A DNA stretch of 64,000 bases. It comes from JACCXG01 sp963750935. GTDB taxonomy: Bacteria > Acidobacteriota > Vicinamibacteria > Vicinamibacterales > 2-12-FULL-66-21. Position 1 is the first letter of the stretch. The number at the start of each line of letters is the position of its first letter. The stretch lies in NCBI GenBank assembly GCA_963750935.1, contig CAVVSR010000006.1, positions 248,001 to 312,000 of the forward strand, in the 5' to 3' direction. The notes beneath the pieces were generated by a model that saw nothing but the letters and a program-made list of their open reading frames with translations, made no database searches and was not told where the DNA came from. The position numbers were made by a program, and so were the translations under genes. Shown in pieces: positions 1 through 8,400 of the stretch.

Positions 1-219
1 CAGCCGACGCTCGACGACGTCGAGCGCAGCGCCGAGCTCGCGCTGACGCACGCGCGAGGCCGCTGCCGCGTGTTCGTGGACGTCTGGGATCTCGAACGGC
101 TGGCGCGCTGCCACGCATGTTTCGCGGACCGGCGACGGCGACTGGTACGGCTCAACCTCGAACAGCGCGTGCCGCCGCCCGCGGCGTGCGCCGCCTGCGA
201 TCGCCTCGTTCGTTCATGA
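1..219 (+). CDS. C-terminal fragment of a CxxC-containing protein (5' end outside window)
   Basis: Frame 1 is open from the first base to TGA at 217-219, giving 72 residues of the end of a protein that begins upstream of the window. It carries two cysteine pairs (CHAC near residue 38 and CAAC near residue 66), spaced like a small metal-binding ribbon or the auxiliary-cluster tail of a radical SAM protein. The stop overlaps the ATG of the next gene in an ATGA arrangement, so the two genes are probably translationally coupled. The family cannot be named from this fragment; a radical SAM enzyme is only a guess. Confidence 0.6.
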   Translation, partial: QPTLDDVERSAELALTHARGRCRVFVDVWDLERLARCHACFADRRRRLVRLNLEQRVPPPAACAACDRLVRS

Positions 220-1790
220 CCCTCGCGCCGGTGCAGCGTGTCGATGCCGACGTCGCGATTGTCGGGTCGGGGTTCAGCGGGTCGCTGACCGCGCTCGCCC
301 TGCTCCAGCGCGGGATGCGCGTGGTGCTGGTCGAGCGTGGCCGGCATCCGCGCTTTGCGATCGGCGAATCCTCCACGCCGCTCGCCAACCTCCTGATCGA
401 GGAGCTGGCGGATCGCTACGACCTGCCGAGGATCCGCGCGTTCTCGAAGTGGGGCACCTGGCAGCGCACGCATCCGCGCGTCGCCTGCGGTCTCAAGCGC
501 GGCTTCACGTTCTACTTTCACCCGCAGAACCAGCGGTTCGAAGACACCGCCGATCATGCACGGCAGCTGATGGTGGCGGCGAGTCCGCACGACGACATCG
601 CCGACACCCACTGGTATCGACCGGATTTCGATCACGCGCTGGCGCGGGAGGCCGAGGCCGCGGGCGCCGTCTACCTCGACATGACGAGGCTCGAGCACCT
701 GCGCCACGAAGGCGATCTCTCGATCCTCGAAGGCGAACGCGAAGGGCGGCCCGTTCGCATCGCCGCGCGATTCGTCGTCGACGCGACCGGACCGCGCGGG
801 TTCCTCCATCACGCGCTCGGCCTCGAGGAAGGACCGCGGCGCTGGCTGCCGGCGACGCAGGGACTCTTCACGCACTTCGAGGGCGTCAAGCGCTGGGATT
901 CCCTCAACCCGACGCCGGTCGCGCCGCCGTATCCACCAGACGATGCGGCGCTGCACCAGGTGTTTCCGGGAGGATGGATCTGGATCCTGCGGTTCAACAA
1001 CGGCCTGACCAGCGCCGGCGCCGCGTTGACCGATCCGCTCGCTGCGGCGATCGGCGCGTCCGAAGGGGCCGCCGCCTGGAGCCGCCTGCTCGCGACGCTG
1101 CCGTCGGTCGCCGATCAGTTCCGCGACGCCCGCGCCACGATGCCGTTCGTGCACTCGCCGCGGCTGGCGTTCCGGAGCGCCCAGGTCGCAGGTCCCACGT
1201 GGGCGCTGCTGCCGTCGGCGGCCGGCGTGATCGATCCGCTGCTCTCCACCGGCTTCCCGCTGACGCTGCTCGGCATCCTGCGGCTCGTCGATCTGCTCGA
1301 GCACACCGTCCCGGGTCCCGAACGCGAGGCCGCGCTGCTCGCCTACGAGCGGACCACGCTCGCGGAGCTCGATGCCACCGAGCAGCTGGTCGGCGCGCTC
1401 TACAGGACAATGGACGATCCCGCGCTGTTCAAGCGCCTGAGCCTGATGTACTTCGCGGCTGCGAGCTTCAGCGAGACCGTGCGCCGGCTCGGTCGTCCCC
1501 ACCTCGCGCCCGGCTTCCTGCTGCGCGAGCATCCCGTGTTCGGGCCGGAGCTCGCCGCCTGCGCGTCGCTGGCTGCTGCGGCTCCGCAGGGGCAGCCTCG
1601 GCATGAGCTCGAGGCGCGCATCGATCGCGTCATCGCGCCCTTCGACACCGCCGGCCTGCTCGATCGCCGCCGCCGCGACTGGTATCCGGTGCTCGCGAAC
1701 GATCTCATGGCGTCGGCCGCGAAGCTCGAGGCCACGCCCGCCGAGATCGCCGGCCTGCTCGAGCGCGCCGGCTTCTCGATGAGCGAGTAG
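216..1790 (+). CDS. FAD-dependent oxidoreductase, tryptophan-halogenase-like
   Basis: A 524-residue flavoprotein of the tryptophan halogenase/geranylgeranyl reductase-like superfamily. The dinucleotide-binding GSGFSG lies at residues 17-22, the class-typical GESSTP at about 50-55, and a GGWIWI stretch in the middle recalls the WxWxIP region of flavin halogenases but departs from it, so actual halogenation is unproven. ATG 216 is preferred to an earlier in-frame ATG at 117 because it overlaps the upstream stop (ATGA) and immediately precedes the FAD fold. Both genes probably form one operon whose head lies outside the window. No signal peptide, so it should be cytoplasmic. Substrate unknown. 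Confidence 0.75.
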   Translation: MTLAPVQRVDADVAIVGSGFSGSLTALALLQRGMRVVLVERGRHPRFAIGESSTPLANLLIEELADRYDLPRIRAFSKWGTWQRTHPRVACGLKRGFTFYFHPQNQRFEDTADHARQLMVAASPHDDIADTHWYRPDFDHALAREAEAAGAVYLDMTRLEHLRHEGDLSILEGEREGRPVRIAARFVVDATGPRGFLHHALGLEEGPRRWLPATQGLFTHFEGVKRWDSLNPTPVAPPYPPDDAALHQVFPGGWIWILRFNNGLTSAGAALTDPLAAAIGASEGAAAWSRLLATLPSVADQFRDARATMPFVHSPRLAFRSAQVAGPTWALLPSAAGVIDPLLSTGFPLTLLGILRLVDLLEHTVPGPEREAALLAYERTTLAELDATEQLVGALYRTMDDPALFKRLSLMYFAAASFSETVRRLGRPHLAPGFLLREHPVFGPELAACASLAAAAPQGQPRHELEARIDRVIAPFDTAGLLDRRRRDWYPVLANDLMASAAKLEATPAEIAGLLERAGFSMSE

Positions 1791-1807
1791 CCGGCGCGAC
1801 TCTGCCC

Positions 1808-2311
1808 TCAGGCCATCGACGCGACCAGCTCGTCGAGCTGATCCATCGCCTGCCGCATCCCGTGCTCCATGCCCGACGCGATGATGGTGTCGCGCAGCTC
1901 GCTGGTCGGACAGACGGTGCGGGAGACCAGATGCGTCTTGCCGCCTCGATCCTCGAACGTCACCGTGATCGTGATCGCCACGTCGTCTGGCGTCGCGCCC
2001 GCGGCGGTGGGCTCGTACACCTGCGTGAAGACCAGGCGCGTGGGTGGCGTGACTTCGACGTAAGTGCCGGAGAACGCCATCTTCCGGCCTGGCTGTGTCT
2101 CCATGACGTAGCGGTAGTGGCCGCCGGGCCGGACGTCGGCCTGGCAGTCGAGCATCACGTCCCCAAGGAACCGGGGCGCCCACCAGCGCTGTACCAGCTC
2201 CGGCCGCGTATACGCGTCGAACACGATCCGCGGCGGTCCGTTGAACGTCCGCTCGATGACGAACTCGCGATCGCCGCGAAGCTCGAGTGACGTCTGATTC
2301 GTCTCGGGCAT
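1808..2311 (-). CDS. SRPBCC / AHSA1-type domain protein
   Basis: A 167-residue START/Bet v1-like (AHSA1, activator of Hsp90 ATPase homologue) protein. The N-terminal strand and RTFNGPPRIVFDAYT-like start of the fold, the central W-W pair (QRWWAP) and the G-x-Y-V-E-V-P region are typical of the family. ATG 2311 is chosen over the in-frame ATG at 2353 because it carries an AGGAAG ribosome site and lies just beyond the stop of the preceding arsR gene. The arsR-AHSA1 pairing is a very common two-gene operon; the domain binds an unknown hydrophobic ligand or affects a client protein. The ligand cannot be read from sequence. Confidence 0.85.
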   Translation of the reverse strand: MPETNQTSLELRGDREFVIERTFNGPPRIVFDAYTRPELVQRWWAPRFLGDVMLDCQADVRPGGHYRYVMETQPGRKMAFSGTYVEVTPPTRLVFTQVYEPTAAGATPDDVAITITVTFEDRGGKTHLVSRTVCPTSELRDTIIASGMEHGMRQAMDQLDELVASMA

Positions 2312-2312
2312 C

Positions 2313-2672
2313 TCACTTCCTCTTCCTGTTCGGGACTCTGTGCTTGCGACCATCGGACTTCTCCCTGGCCTTGAGCTCCTCGATGAGCTCGTCGAGTTGA
2401 CTGAAGCGCGCCTCCCAGTGCTGCCGGTAACGCTCGACCCACTCGTGGAGCTCGCGGAGCGGCTGCGGCCGCAGCTCGTAGAGCCGCTGCTGCGCGTACG
2501 GCTGGACGTCGACCAGCCGCGCCTCCTTCAGGACCCTCAGGTGCTTCGACACCTGCGGCTGGTTGAGCGCGAGCTCTTCGCCGATGTCGTTGACCGATCG
2601 CGGGCCGGCGCGGAGGAGCTCGACGATCCGGAAGCGGCTGGGTTCGGCGAGGGCAGCGAACGTGGCGACCAT
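2313..2672 (-). CDS. ArsR-family winged-helix repressor
   Basis: A 119-residue ArsR/SmtB-type regulator. The winged helix spans roughly residues 5-70 (AEPSRFRIVELL, then the recognition helix NQPQVSKHLRVLKEA) and is followed by a charged C-terminal helix. The metal-binding Cys/His motif of ArsR proper is absent, as in the SdpR-like members that partner AHSA1 genes. ATG 2672 is chosen because the HTH begins right after it and because a -10/-35 pair lies directly upstream; an ATG at 2708 would sit inside the promoter. It heads an operon with the AHSA1 gene and probably represses itself through the dyad at 2693-2716. Confidence 0.88.
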   Translation of the reverse strand: MVATFAALAEPSRFRIVELLRAGPRSVNDIGEELALNQPQVSKHLRVLKEARLVDVQPYAQQRLYELRPQPLRELHEWVERYRQHWEARFSQLDELIEELKAREKSDGRKHRVPNRKRK

Positions 2673-2678
2673 GCGTTG

Positions 2679-2716
2679 AATATGCCCGATAGGGAATATT
2701 CCTGTCAAGGAATATT
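2679..2716 (-). promoter_or_regulatory. Sigma-70-type promoter with ArsR operator dyad
   Basis: On the minus strand a perfect TTGACA (plus 2703-2708) is followed after 18 bp by CATATT (plus 2679-2684). The -35 box lies between two inverted copies of GGAATATT (AATATTCC 2695-2702 and GGAATATT 2709-2716), so a bound repressor would block polymerase. The predicted transcription start falls at or within a few bases of the ATG at 2672, implying a leaderless or nearly leaderless arsR message. The motif match is seen; repressor binding is inferred. Confidence 0.6.
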
Positions 2717-2733
2717 AAGGCGCCGGGGGAGTT

Positions 2734-2805
2734 GGTGTCAGGCAGTGAATCGTGAACTCACCGCGCCTCCGGCGCGGACTCGTTCACGATTCACTGCCTG
2801 ACACC
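2734..2805. repeat. Family F palindrome, copy 1 (REP-like hairpin)
   Basis: A perfect 24-bp inverted repeat (2734-2757 and 2782-2805) beginning GGTGTCAGGCAGTGAATC encloses a second G+C stem (CCGCGCC-TCC-GGCGCGG, 2761-2777). The same arm sequence recurs at 10481-10550 on the other side of the nitrate operon. It lies between the divergent arsR promoter and the 3' end of narK, so it could act as a hairpin terminator for narK. No RAYT-type transposase is present in the window. Confidence 0.85.
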
Positions 2806-2816
2806 CCAGCCGTCGA

Positions 2817-4076
2817 TTAGGCCGTCGGCTCTCCCAGCCAGCCGCGCACGCGATCGCGATAGCAGAAGATGCCCGATCGCTGGATGGCCGGCGCCTGCCA
2901 GCGGGCCGTCCACAGCGATCCGAGGTGGAGCAGGACGACCGCGCCGCCGAAGAATGCCACCGCCAGCAGCATCAGTCCGGGGCCGTAGCTGCCAACCGCG
3001 TCCCGGGTCGCGCCGAGCATCGACGGCAGGAAGAACCCACCAAGCCCGCCGGCGGCGCCGACGATGCCGGTGATGAGGCCCATGCGATCCGCGAAGCGCT
3101 GCGGCACCAGCTGGAAAACCGCGCCGTTGCCCATGCCCAGGCAGCCGACGGCGACGAAGAGGATCGCCACCATGATCGGCAGCGGCGGGAGCGTGGCGGC
3201 GGCGCCCAGCGCGACGGCGACGGAGACGAGCAGCAGGAGCAGCAGGCGATATCCGCCGATGCGATCCGAGAGAAAGCCGCCGAGCGGGCGAAGCAGGCTG
3301 CCGGCGACGACGACCACGGTCGTGAAGTCACCGGCGCTGACCTTGGACACCTGGTACTGGTTGTTGAAGAACGTCGTCAGGAAGCTGGTGAAGCCGACGA
3401 AGCCGCCAAACGTCAAACCGTAGAGCACCGAGAACCACAGCGTGTCGGGTTCCCGCAGCAGCGCGGCATAGTCGGCCCAGGTCTGCTTCGTGCGATGTCG
3501 AGGGCTGTCCTTCGCGAGCAGCGCGAACACCGCGAAGACCGCGATCACCGGCGCGATCATCAGGCCAAAGGTGGTCGCCCAGCCGAATCGTTCGGCGAGT
3601 CGCGGCGCCAGCAGGGTGGCGAGCAGCGAGCCGGAATTGCCGGCCCCCGCGATGCCCATCGCCAGCCCCTGGTGCTCGGGTGGATACCATCGGCTCGCCA
3701 GCGGCAGCGCCACCGCGAAGCTCGCGCCGGCGATGCCGAGCAGGAGGCCAATGACGTAGAGGTCGCCGGGTGAGTTGACGCCCTTCCACCCGATGAGGAG
3801 CGGGATCAGCGTCAGCGTCAGGCCGAGCAGCCCGGCGCGCCGTCCGCCGAGTCGATCGCCGCAGAGCCCGAGCAACGGCCGGAAGCAGGAGCCGCCGAGC
3901 AGCGGCACGGCGACGATCAGCCCCTGCTGTGTGGCGGTGAGGCCGAACTCCTCGCGCAGGAATGGCGCGAGCGGTCCGAGCAGGACCCAGACCATGAAGC
4001 TGATGTCGAAGTAGAGCAGCGCCGCGATCAGCGTCGGAAGATGGCCGCTCTTCAGGAAACTGGTGTGTGAGGTCAT
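2817..4076 (-). CDS. narK: Nitrate/nitrite transporter, NarK/NasA (NNP) family MFS
   Basis: A 419-residue, 12-helix major facilitator protein that moves nitrate or nitrite across the inner membrane. It has both nitrate-signature loops of the NNP family, GIAGAGNSGS near residue 145 and GIVGAAGGLGGF near residue 335, and a GDRLGG loop between helices 2 and 3. It is the last gene of the minus-strand nitrate operon, separated from hemD by the family B repeat at 4083-4195. In this company it most likely imports nitrate for assimilation; nitrite export is the alternative role in the family. The C-terminal tail after the last helix is short and charged. Confidence 0.88.
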   Translation of the reverse strand: MTSHTSFLKSGHLPTLIAALLYFDISFMVWVLLGPLAPFLREEFGLTATQQGLIVAVPLLGGSCFRPLLGLCGDRLGGRRAGLLGLTLTLIPLLIGWKGVNSPGDLYVIGLLLGIAGASFAVALPLASRWYPPEHQGLAMGIAGAGNSGSLLATLLAPRLAERFGWATTFGLMIAPVIAVFAVFALLAKDSPRHRTKQTWADYAALLREPDTLWFSVLYGLTFGGFVGFTSFLTTFFNNQYQVSKVSAGDFTTVVVVAGSLLRPLGGFLSDRIGGYRLLLLLLVSVAVALGAAATLPPLPIMVAILFVAVGCLGMGNGAVFQLVPQRFADRMGLITGIVGAAGGLGGFFLPSMLGATRDAVGSYGPGLMLLAVAFFGGAVVLLHLGSLWTARWQAPAIQRSGIFCYRDRVRGWLGEPTA

Positions 4077-4082
4077 CTAGAT

Positions 4083-4195
4083 AACTCCCAATCTCCAACT
4101 CCGAACTCCCAAAGGCACTCGTTGAAGGGCCGCACTCGTCACCCCAGCCTCGAGAGCGGATCGCCTTGGGAGTTGGGAGTTGGGAATTGGGAGTT
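4083..4195. repeat. Family B heptad hairpin, copy B1
   Basis: A left arm of CTCCCAA-type units (4083-4112) faces a right arm of GGGAGTT units (4164-4195). GGG triplets start at 4168, 4175, 4182 and 4189, exactly 7 bp apart, which fits the G3N4 G-quadruplex rule on the plus strand. The inner core is degenerate compared with copies B2-B5. The right arm lies inside the 3' end of hemD and encodes its last residues. Confidence 0.85.
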
Positions 4196-5044
4196 GACGC
4201 CGAGAACGGGCCGAAGACGCGAGGACACCAATTCCGCGGCTTCCTTGATCAGGAACCCGAGCTTCGGATGCGACGCTTCCATGTCGGGCGTCAGGCCGCG
4301 CCGCACGATCTCTTCGGTGGTCGTCGGGCCGATCGACGCGATCAGCGTCGAGGCCAGGCCGTGCCTGAACTCCGCCTCGCACCCCATCGAGTCGACGACC
4401 TGCCACAGGTGGACGAGCTGCACGCCCGAGGTGAGCAGCAGCACGTCGATGCCGCCGCCGGCGACCGCGGCCACCGCGCGCCGCAGCGGGTCGAGGTCGT
4501 CTGGCAGCGCCCATCGGTAGACCGGCACCTGCATCACCGACGCGCCACGCGCCGCGAGCGCGTCGAGGAGCTCCTGGTTGGCCACGCCGTATTCCTGGAC
4601 CGCCACGGTGGCGCCGGCGAGCGGCGGCGCATCCGGATGCGTCTCCATCGCCTCGAGCAGCTCGCGCCACGTATTGGGTTCGGGTGCGGTCACCCAGATC
4701 GGAATGCCCAGCTCACGGCACGCGTTCGCCGGCTTGGGGCCGCGGACGGCGACCTTGACTCGCGACAGCGCCTCCCGGATGTCGTCCCCGGTGTGCGCCT
4801 GTTCGAGCACATCGAACAACGCGCGCACGCCGACGCCTGTCAGGAACACCGCGACGTCGATGTCACCGAGGAGCAGCGCGGCTCCGAAGTCGAGCGCGGC
4901 GACGTTCGACTCGAGCGGCACCTCGCGCAGCGCCGGCGCCACGAACGGACGGCCGCCGTACTTCGCGATCAGCGTCGCGACCTCGGCGGCCCGTCGACTC
5001 TCGAGCGACAGGACGCGGCAGTCGTGAAAGCCCGTCTGTTTCAT
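4139..5044 (-). CDS. hemD: Uroporphyrinogen-III synthase
   Basis: A 301-residue HemD-fold protein that cyclises hydroxymethylbilane to uroporphyrinogen III, the precursor of the sirohaem needed by the nitrite reductase encoded just upstream. The two Rossmann-like lobes are visible (VAVFLTGVGVRALFD near residue 65; IDVLLLTSGVQLVHLW and IASIGPTTTEEI in the C-terminal half). No winged-helix extension, so it is not an NnaR-type regulator fusion. ATG 5044 lies 2 bases beyond the nirD stop, so it belongs to the operon. Oddity: the last about 20 residues (NSQFPTPNSQ and onward) are encoded by the GGGAGTT repeat B1, so the repeat has replaced or extended the natural C-terminus. Confidence 0.85.
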   Translation of the reverse strand: MKQTGFHDCRVLSLESRRAAEVATLIAKYGGRPFVAPALREVPLESNVAALDFGAALLLGDIDVAVFLTGVGVRALFDVLEQAHTGDDIREALSRVKVAVRGPKPANACRELGIPIWVTAPEPNTWRELLEAMETHPDAPPLAGATVAVQEYGVANQELLDALAARGASVMQVPVYRWALPDDLDPLRRAVAAVAGGGIDVLLLTSGVQLVHLWQVVDSMGCEAEFRHGLASTLIASIGPTTTEEIVRRGLTPDMEASHPKLGFLIKEAAELVSSRLRPVLGVNSQFPTPNSQGDPLSRLG

Positions 5045-5046
5045 GG

Positions 5047-5406
5047 CTACGCCGCGCGCTCCGAGCCGTCGGGCGCACGAGTCACCGCCGGCAGCGCCAC
5101 CATCACGACGTCGTCCTCGACGCGGGTCGGATAGGTGCGGACGCAGGCTGCGGTGCCGCCTGGCCGATCGACGCCGCCGGTGTCGAGCCGCACCTTCCAG
5201 GCGTGCAGCGGACAGACCACCGCGCAGCCCGACACGATCCCGTCCGCCAGCGGTCCGCCCTGGTGCGGGCAGCGGTTCTCCACAGCCAGGAAGCGGTCGC
5301 CGAGGTTGAAGATCGCCAGCTCCACGCCGCCGAGCGTCACCGCGCGTCCCTCGCGCGCCGGGACGCTGCCGGTCATCGTCACCCGGACCCACCGTTGATC
5401 GTTCAC
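5047..5406 (-). CDS. nirD: Nitrite reductase small subunit, Rieske [2Fe-2S] protein
   Basis: A 119-residue Rieske-type protein with the cluster ligands in CPHQGG (C-x-H) and CPLHAW (C-x-x-H), about 17 residues apart, matching NirD. It partners NirB in the NAD(P)H-dependent reduction of nitrite to ammonium. GTG 5406 is chosen because it overlaps the TGA of the fusion gene (GTGA, 4-base overlap), which indicates translational coupling. hemD follows after 2 bases. The protein has both Cys and His pairs, unlike some NirD proteins that have lost the cluster. Confidence 0.92.
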   Translation of the reverse strand: MNDQRWVRVTMTGSVPAREGRAVTLGGVELAIFNLGDRFLAVENRCPHQGGPLADGIVSGCAVVCPLHAWKVRLDTGGVDRPGGTAACVRTYPTRVEDDVVMVALPAVTRAPDGSERAA

Positions 5407-8400
5407 GAGCCCACCTCCTCGAGCGGGCGCAGCGGAATGAACTGCGACGGGTGAATCGGGTCGCGTCCCTCCTGCCACGCGTCGCGCGATCGCGCCTTCG
5501 ACTTGCGGAGCCGCTCGAGCAGCCCGGCCCGCACCTCGGCGGGCGCGTAGACCGTCTCCTTGCGGACCTTGTCCATCCCGACGCGGACCACGAAGTCGTA
5601 GGTGCGCTCGAGATAGTTGGCGTGCTCGCGGTAGTACTGGAAGAACACTTCCGAGGCTTCGAGCGCGGCCTCGGTGGTTTCCACGGTCACGAGCAGATCC
5701 GCCTGCCGCACCGACTTGCCGGCGGCGCCGCCGACCACCACCTGCCAGCCGCCTTCGATGCCGATCAGGCCGATGTCCTTCACCGTGGCCTCGGCGCAGT
5801 TGCGCGGACAGCCGACCGTCGCCATCTTCACCTTGTGCGGCGTGAACAGGTTCTCGAACCGCCGCTCCATCTCGATGCCGGCGCTGGTCGAGTCCTGGGT
5901 GCCGAACCGGCAGAACTCGGTGCCGACGCAGGTCTTCACCATCCGCACGCCCTTGGTGTAGGCCTGGCCCGACGGCATGCCGAGGTCGGCCCACACGGCT
6001 GGGAGGTCGGCCTTCTTGATGCCGAGCAGATCGATGCGCTGGCTGCCGGTGATCTTCACCATCGGCACCTGGTACTTGTCCGCGACGTCCGCGATCCGCC
6101 GCAACTCGTCGGGGCTGGTGACGCCGCCGCGGATCCGCGGCACGACCGAGAACGTGCCGTCCTTCTGGATGTTCGCGTGCACCCGGTCGTTGATGAAGCG
6201 GGCGGATCGGTCCTCGTCGTGATCGCCGCACCAGAGCATGTCGAGCATGTAGCTCAGCGCCGGCTTGCACACCTCGCAGCCGCTGCCGTTGCCGTAGATG
6301 TCGAGGACGTCCTGCACCGATCGCAGCCGCTGGCTGCGCAGGATTTCGCGGAGGTTCTCCTGGGTGAACGGCACGCAGCCGCACATCACCTTCTTGACGT
6401 CTTCCTCGAACTCTGGCGCCACCGCCTTCAGGATCTCCTGGCAGCGCGCCGTGCAGCTGCCGCATCCGGTGCTGGCGCGGGTGTGCTCCTTGAGCTGCGC
6501 GAGCGTGTTCAGCCCCTTGGTGTGGATGGCGTCGATGATCGCGCCCTTGGTGACGCCGACGCAGCCGCACACCGTGGCGCTGTCGGGCAGCTGGGCGATG
6601 TCGAGGCCGCTGTCGCCCGCCGGCGGCGGGAACAGCAGATGCCGGCGCTGGTCGGTCAAGTCGGTGCTGGCACGCAGCCAGTCCATGTACCGGTGGCTGT
6701 CCGAGGTGTCGCCGACGAGGATGACGCCGCTCAGCCGGTTGTCCCGGACCACGACCTTCTTGTAGATGCCGAGCGCGGAATCCTCGAAGCGGACCGGTTG
6801 GGCGGCGGCGCCGTCCGACCAGTCGCCGGCGGAGAACACCTCGACCCCCATGATCTTGAGCTTCGACGCCGGCACGCTGCCGGTGTAGGTCGGTCCCTTG
6901 TTGCCGGTCATCGTGGCCGCCAGCACCTTGGCCTGCTCGATGAGCGGCGCGACCAGGCCGTAGCACACGCCCTGGTGCTCGACGCACTCGCCAACCGCGA
7001 ACACGTCCGGGCTCGACGTCTCCATGTGATCGTTGACGACGATGCCGCGATTCACGGTGAGGCCGGCGCGGCGTCCCAGCTCGACGTTCGGCCTGATGCC
7101 CGCCGCAACGACGACGAGGTCGGCGTCGATGCGCTCGCCGTCCTTGAACTCCACGCCTTCAACCCGGCCGTCGCCGACGATCGCCTTCGTGCTGCGTCCG
7201 AGCAGGACGCGGACGCCAAGCTCCTCGATGCGCTGCCGCAGCAGCAGGCCGCCGGAGGCATCGACCTGGCGCTCCATCAGCGTGTCCATCAGGTGCACGA
7301 CGGTCACGTCGCAGCCCTGGACCTGCAGGCCGCGAGCGGCTTCGAGGCCGAGCAGGCCGCCGCCAATCACCACCGCGCGCGTGCCGGCGCCGGCGCGGTC
7401 GAGCAGGGCGCGCGTGTCGTCGAGCGTGCGGAAGGCATGGACGCCGTCGAGGTCGAGGCCCGCGATCGGCGGCATCCAGGCGGAGCTGCCGGTGGCGATC
7501 AGCAGCGTGTCGTACGGCGTCACGCTGCCGTCCTGGCCGGTCACCGTGCGGGCGACCGGATCCACGTCGGTCACCCGGACGCCGGCGCGCAGCTGGATGC
7601 CGTGGTGACGGTACCACTCGAGCGGATTGAGGGTGATCTCGTCGGACGATTTCTCGCCCGCGAGCACCGACGAGAGCAGGATGCGGTTGTAGTTGACGTG
7701 CGTCTCGTCGCCGAAGATGGTGATGTCGAACTGCGGCGTGTGTTTCAGGATCTGCTCGACGCAGGCGATGCCGGCCATGCCGTTGCCGACCACGACCAGT
7801 GAACGGCGTTGCGGCGCCCCCTCGTCGTCCTGGCGATCGTCGGGCGTCAGCCGCTGATCGACCGCCGGCGCAGCGACTGGCGCATCGAGCCGCGCCGAGG
7901 TCGCGTCGAGGATCGCCTGCACCTCCACCCGGCACGATCCGCAGCCGGTGCCCGCGCGGGTCGCGTCACAGATCGATTTCATGCTGCGCGCGCCGTTGAG
8001 CACCGCTTCGACGATGACCGCGCGGCTCACGCCGTTGCAGTCGCACACGCGCGCGGACTCCTCGACCAGCCGTCGCGCCGCACCGGGTCGCGCCGTGGCC
8101 ACCGGCAGCGCCTTGACGGCGCACACCTTGAACTCGGGCATCCGGCTGATCGGATCCAGCGCCGGGTTGGTCAGGCGGTTGATGGACTGGTCGCCGCCCC
8201 AGTGGAACGGGACGAACACCGTGTCCTCGCGAATCGTGTCGGTCAGCCGCGCCGCCACGCGCACCGAGCCGCGCCGGGTCTCGAGCGAGATGTCGCCGCC
8301 ATTCGAGAGGCCCAGGCGTGCCGCGGTCGCGGGGTGGACCTCCGCCACCGGCTCGGGCGCGAGCTCCTGCAGCTCGGTGATGCGCCGCGTCTGTGTCCCC

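Noticed and set aside
5451..7802. A 783-codon plus-strand open frame opposite nirB
   Set aside because: It is antisense to the NirB domains, has His/Arg/Asp-rich low-complexity composition typical of the complement of G+C-rich genes, and shows no family motif.
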